In this document: one piece after another, positions 15,000 through 18,193 of the stretch
How positions within the stretch are numbered: position 1 is the stretch's first letter
Layout of the letters: the number at the start of each line of letters is the position of its first letter
Source: Bradyrhizobium sp.
GTDB taxonomy: Bacteria; Pseudomonadota; Alphaproteobacteria; Rhizobiales; Xanthobacteraceae
NCBI GenBank assembly: GCA_028290305.1
Contig: JAQGKC010000210.1
Location: 1-18,193, forward strand
Direction: 5' to 3'
Length of the DNA stretch: 18,193 nucleotides
Notes under the pieces: model-generated
Databases searched by the model: none
Told to the model about the DNA's origin: nothing
What the model saw: the letters and a program-made list of their open reading frames with translations, nothing else
Position numbers and translations under genes: made by a program

Positions 15000-15234
15000 G
15001 CGAGTGGACGGCTGGAAGCCGACCCCTCGACCTGAGGAGCCGATATTGCACGCTGGATGAAAGCCCAACGCAGCATGGGCACAATTGTACAATACGAGCG
15101 GTTGTTGGGCAGCCATGCTCAGAGCGACCACGTCGAATTGCTGGGGCAGGCTCTGGACGCCGTAAACGGCGGCGCTGCGCAGGCAAGCAGTCGGCGGAAG
15201 AGATGCGGCGTGTTGCAGCTTCGGTGCATTAACG
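15000..15234. promoter_or_regulatory. poxB-opgC intergenic region with dyads
   Basis: Three symmetric elements are visible. CGGCT-GGA-AGCCG (15009-15021), just after the poxB stop, is a short hairpin without a T-run and so a weak terminator candidate. ATTGTACAAT (15085-15094) is a perfect 10-bp palindrome. CGCCGT-AA-ACGGCG (15158-15171) is a perfect 6+6 dyad 64 bp before the opgC start. The two latter elements may be operators. No gene is seen. Confidence 0.35.
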
Positions 15235-16389
15235 ATGAACATTCTCGCTACGCTCCCGGCGAAGGGCCGAGATCTCCGACTTGACCTATTCCGAGGTGTG
15301 GCGAATTGGGGAATCTTCCTGGACCATATCCCCAATAACATCGTGAACTGGGTGACAACGCGAAACTACGGCTTCAGCGATGCGGCGGACCTCTTCATCT
15401 TCATTTCCGGTTACACTGTCGCCTTTGTCTTTGCGCGGATCATGCTCGAACGCGGGTTTATCATCGGCGCCTCAAGGCTTCTGAAGCGTGTCTGGCAGAT
15501 CTATGTCGCCCACGTCTTCCTTTTCGTGCTCTACCTCGCCGAAATCGGATATCTCGCGCAGAAGTATGGTAACTCCAGTTTCACCGATGAATTCAATATA
15601 CGGGGCTTCCTGGAAAATCCGGCGCAGTTCTTGTTCGAGGGGCTGATACTTCGCTTCAAGCCGGTGAACATGGATGTGCTGCCGCTCTACATCGTGCTGA
15701 TGGGTGTTTTCCCGCCGATACTATGGCTGATGCTGCGCAGGCCCAATATGACCCTGGCCGCTTCGGCGTTGCTCTATTTGATGGCCAGGCACTTCGGCTG
15801 GAACGTTCCGGCCTATCCCATCGGCGTCTGGTATTTCAATCCATTCGCATGGCAATTTCTGTTCACGTTCGGAGCCTGGTTTGCGCTTGGCGGAGCGGCA
15901 CAGGCGATGCCATTCATTCGATCGCGTACCGCGTTGGTGCTTGGCACCGCCTACCTTCTGTTTGCTCTGGTGATGACAATGGCGGCCCGGTTTGACGAAC
16001 TGCGGTCACTGATCCCACCGGAGATCTACGGCGCCTTCAATCCAAACGACAAAACCAACCTCGCGCCTTATCGCTTGCTGCACTTTGTTGTGTTCGCTTT
16101 CTTTGTCGTCCGTCTGCTGCCACGCGATTGGCCGGGGCTGGAATGGCGGGTCTTTCGGCCCGCAATCAAATGCGGTCAGCAGTCGCTCGAAGTCTTTTGC
16201 GCGGGCATATTCCTGTCCTTTGCTGCGCATTTCGTTTTGGTCGAGATTTCCGGCGCTATCTGGATGCAGATCGTGATCAGCATTGTCGGTATCTTGATGA
16301 TGACCGCGCTGGCGTACTACCGGTCTTGGTCGAAGAACGCTGACAAAGCGCCGACGAAGATTAAGCCGATCGTCGCAGCGGCAGGATGA
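15235..16389 (+). CDS. opgC: OpgC-family membrane protein (putative glucan acyl/succinyl transferase)
   Basis: A 384-residue polytopic inner-membrane protein with roughly ten hydrophobic segments. The N-terminus RDLRLDLFRGVANWGIFLDH followed by IPNN, then GFSDAADLFIFISGYTVAFV, is the signature of the OpgC family, known for adding succinyl groups to osmoregulated periplasmic glucans; many rhizobial genomes carry several copies whose substrates are not established. His31 in LDHIP is a candidate catalytic residue by analogy with membrane acyltransferases. The last 20 residues are Lys-rich and probably cytoplasmic. The start at 15235 has no strong ribosome site but places the RDLRLD motif at the usual distance. 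It follows poxB by 235 bp, so it is probably transcribed separately. The symbol is a family-level assignment. Confidence 0.8.
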   Translation: MNILATLPAKGRDLRLDLFRGVANWGIFLDHIPNNIVNWVTTRNYGFSDAADLFIFISGYTVAFVFARIMLERGFIIGASRLLKRVWQIYVAHVFLFVLYLAEIGYLAQKYGNSSFTDEFNIRGFLENPAQFLFEGLILRFKPVNMDVLPLYIVLMGVFPPILWLMLRRPNMTLAASALLYLMARHFGWNVPAYPIGVWYFNPFAWQFLFTFGAWFALGGAAQAMPFIRSRTALVLGTAYLLFALVMTMAARFDELRSLIPPEIYGAFNPNDKTNLAPYRLLHFVVFAFFVVRLLPRDWPGLEWRVFRPAIKCGQQSLEVFCAGIFLSFAAHFVLVEISGAIWMQIVISIVGILMMTALAYYRSWSKNADKAPTKIKPIVAAAG

Positions 16390-16547
16390 GAGGAAACGAG
16401 GCGGGCGGCAGCTTCGGGCAAGAGCAGATTTCGGCGGTCATGTTCCAAGTCTCGTCCGACCGGCGATGCGCGAGCTCGCTGAAGTGTCGATCTTCCAGCT
16501 TGTCGCATCAGAGCTAGGATTTTCGCAAGGGCAGCGAGCCTTTGTTG
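16390..16547. other. convergent gap between opgC and the HlyD-type gene
   Basis: This 158-bp gap lies between convergent stops. It contains the perfect palindrome GCGAGCTCGC (16470-16479) but no stem with a T-run; no gene or clear terminator is seen. Confidence 0.35.
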
Positions 16548-17513
16548 TCAATGTTTGATCCAGATGGTCGCACCTGGCTCGAAGCCTTCCGCTTCTCCCT
16601 GCGGGTCAAGGCGCAAGCGCAGCGTATTGCGATCATGATCGCCAATAACCCGCTCGGCCTGCCAGGTGGCGAACGTTCCGAGCGGCCGAAGTTCGGTGAT
16701 GACGGCTTTGGTCGCGCTGTCGGCACCGTTCCGCATCACGCTCACTGTCTCTCCCATCGTGAGATGATCGAGATAGTCTTCGCGCGCGTTGAAAGAGAGC
16801 CATTGCCTGCCTGCTGCCTCGACCATCAGGATCGGTTGTCCCGCGCGAACATTCTCGCCCACCTCTGCAGCGATGACGCTGACCACGCCATCGGCGGGAG
16901 CACGCAGGATCATCTTGTCGAGGCGGCGTTCGAGCACTGTCACCGCCGCCGCAGCAGCCTGCACCTGCGCATCGGCGATCGCGCGTTCCTCACGCGTCGG
17001 GCCCGCTACGGCCGCATCGTAATTCGCTTGGGCCTCCGCGACATCGGCACTTGCGCTGGCAGTGTCGTTTTCGGCCTGGTCAAGCGCTTGCTGGGACTCA
17101 AAACTCTGGCGTGCCAGCGTGCTGGTCCTGGTGAGCTGGGCCTGTACATAGTCGAGGCGGGCGCTCGCCTTGGCGATTGCAGCCTTCAGAGAGTCGACCT
17201 GTTCACGACGAACTCCGGCATAGACGTTGTTGCGGCTCGCTGTTGCCGACGCGAAGGCGGCACGCGCCTGGTCCAGCTGTGCTGTCAATTCCACCGCGGA
17301 GAGCCGCGCCAGGACATCGCCCGTGTGCACGTGGTCGCCCTTCTCGACCGCAATCGACACGAGTTGGCCATTCACCTCCGGCTCCACCCTGACTTCGGTC
17401 GCCCGCACGACGCCGACGATTGCGGTCGCCTGCTCGGGACGACGCGCGAAGTAGATCAGCGCGCCCGCGACAAGCAGGAGTATGATCGCAACGATCGCCC
17501 TAGCTTTCCGCAT
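16548..17513 (-). CDS. HlyD-type membrane-fusion protein of an ABC exporter
   Basis: A 321-residue periplasmic adaptor anchored by one N-terminal membrane segment (AIVAIILLLVAGALIYFA). It then has a split biotinyl-lipoyl-like domain (VEPEVNGQLVSIAVEKGDHV and ILRAPADGVVSVIAAEVGEN), a long alpha-helical hairpin between them (coiled-coil, Ala/Gln/Glu-rich, about residues 80-200), and a C-terminal beta-barrel part. The layout and size match YbhG/YhiI-like adaptors that link an ABC-2 permease to the outer membrane. The ATG at 17513 is chosen over a TTG at 17537 because GAGAGGA ends 7 nt upstream. It overlaps the preceding permease gene by 14 bp, so the two are one transcription unit. The cargo is unknown. 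Confidence 0.9.
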   Translation of the reverse strand: MRKARAIVAIILLLVAGALIYFARRPEQATAIVGVVRATEVRVEPEVNGQLVSIAVEKGDHVHTGDVLARLSAVELTAQLDQARAAFASATASRNNVYAGVRREQVDSLKAAIAKASARLDYVQAQLTRTSTLARQSFESQQALDQAENDTASASADVAEAQANYDAAVAGPTREERAIADAQVQAAAAAVTVLERRLDKMILRAPADGVVSVIAAEVGENVRAGQPILMVEAAGRQWLSFNAREDYLDHLTMGETVSVMRNGADSATKAVITELRPLGTFATWQAERVIGDHDRNTLRLRLDPQGEAEGFEPGATIWIKH

Positions 17514-18150
17514 GTCCCTGTCCTCTCTTGACGGCAAACGCCGAGATCACGGCGAGCGCGAAATAGGCGAGCGCCAGACACCACAGCCCGAGCCAATCAT
17601 GCGCGACCTCCCAGATGCTGGCGCCGAGCTGGTTGATGCGCACGAGACCATCAATCGCGGAGTCGGCGGGGAAAATCCGACCGAGCGCAAGGGCCACGTC
17701 GGGGATTGCTTCGCGCGGCCACGCGAAGCCGGCCATGAAGAACTGAGGCAGGCTCGTTGCCAGGAGGAGGATGGTTGCGTTCTCCGGTCGCGTGAACCAG
17801 GCTCCAACAGCCTGCCCCATGAAACTGGTAGCAAGCAAAAAGACCGCAGCGAGCGCGAATAGTTGTGGAAGATGGCCGAGCGTCGAAAAACCATAGATGC
17901 GCGGCAGCACGATGAGATAGAGCGCAACCGCCGGAAGGTAAATGGTCAGATGGGCGATGCCCCGGCCGAGCACGCCGGTGAATGCTCCGCCGCCTTTCGC
18001 CAGCGCCGTGCCCGTCAGCATCGCCGCACCGCTCAGAAGGGTTTGCTGCCGGATCAGCACAAACGCCGCCGGGACGATGTAGCTCGCATAGCCGCCCACC
18101 GGGTTGAAGATTGGCTGCAGCAGAACGTCGGCCGGGCACGAGCTCGCCAA
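17500..18150 (-). pseudogene. ABC-2 type permease, N-terminal half missing
   Basis: The readable part (216 codons from a TTG) is the C-terminal half of an ABC-2 exporter permease. The family normally has one N-terminal membrane helix, a large periplasmic domain and then five helices. Here the end of the periplasmic domain (DVLLQPIFNPVGGYASYIVP) and the five helices are present, but the frame closes at TAA (18157-18159) and neither other frame up to the window edge continues the homology recognisably. It is therefore 5'-truncated, by a rearrangement or frameshift, unless a sequencing error is responsible. The TTG at 18150 has no good ribosome site. It overlaps the HlyD-type gene by 14 bp. No ATPase subunit lies within the window. 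Confidence 0.7.
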
Positions 18151-18193
18151 TTTCGCTTAGACAAGACTTACATCGGACCGTGCACATCGCGAA

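Noticed and set aside
14763..15341. Minus-strand frame of 192 codons across the poxB-opgC gap
   Set aside because: Overlaps the ends of two well-supported plus-strand genes and shows no domain.
16542..17531. Plus-strand open frame of 329 codons opposite the HlyD-type gene
   Set aside because: Exact mirror of the HlyD-type coding frame, which has clear lipoyl-like and coiled-coil features; the plus frame is Cys/His/Arg-rich noise.

Overview
The window looks like a chromosomal segment of an alphaproteobacterium, most likely in the Rhizobiales (Bradyrhizobium-like). That placement is inference from the GC-rich codon usage, the style of the short AraC-type regulator, the OpgC-family membrane protein and the large winged-helix/ATPase regulators. 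No rRNA, tRNA, CRISPR array, transposase or integrase gene was found.

Layout, left to right. Positions 1-432 are non-coding and hold a strong GC-rich hairpin at the edge plus a pair of palindromic operator-like sites (309-341). A short AraC-family regulator (433-1017) overlaps by ATGA the first of four paralogous giant regulators, each an OmpR/PhoB-type winged helix, a STAND (NB-ARC-like) ATPase and a TPR-like helical tail: R1 (1014-3866, +), R2 (3982-6861, +), R3 (6931-9795, -) and R4 (10405-13159, +). R4 is split by a +1 frameshift near 12802 and lacks one helical-repeat unit present in its paralogs. A 609-bp divergent gap between R3 and R4 carries a second copy of the paired palindromes (10194-10226) and a second, different repeat pair (10251-10290).

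Downstream lie a PoxB-type thiamine-diphosphate pyruvate dehydrogenase/oxidase (13287-14999) and an OpgC-family polytopic membrane protein (15235-16389), both on the plus strand. On the minus strand there is an HlyD-type membrane-fusion protein (16548-17513), overlapped by the tail of an ABC-2 permease (17500-18150) that lacks its N-terminal half because the frame closes at 18157-18159.

Working picture (inference): R1-R4 are cytoplasmic switch-type transcription factors in which an ATPase/TPR sensor controls a DNA-binding head. R1, R2 and R4 have nearly the same recognition helix but divergent tails, so they could read different signals into one set of sites. The shared paired palindrome upstream of AraC-R1 and between R3 and R4 is the best candidate for a common control element. 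Whether poxB and opgC are targets of the array cannot be decided from sequence alone.
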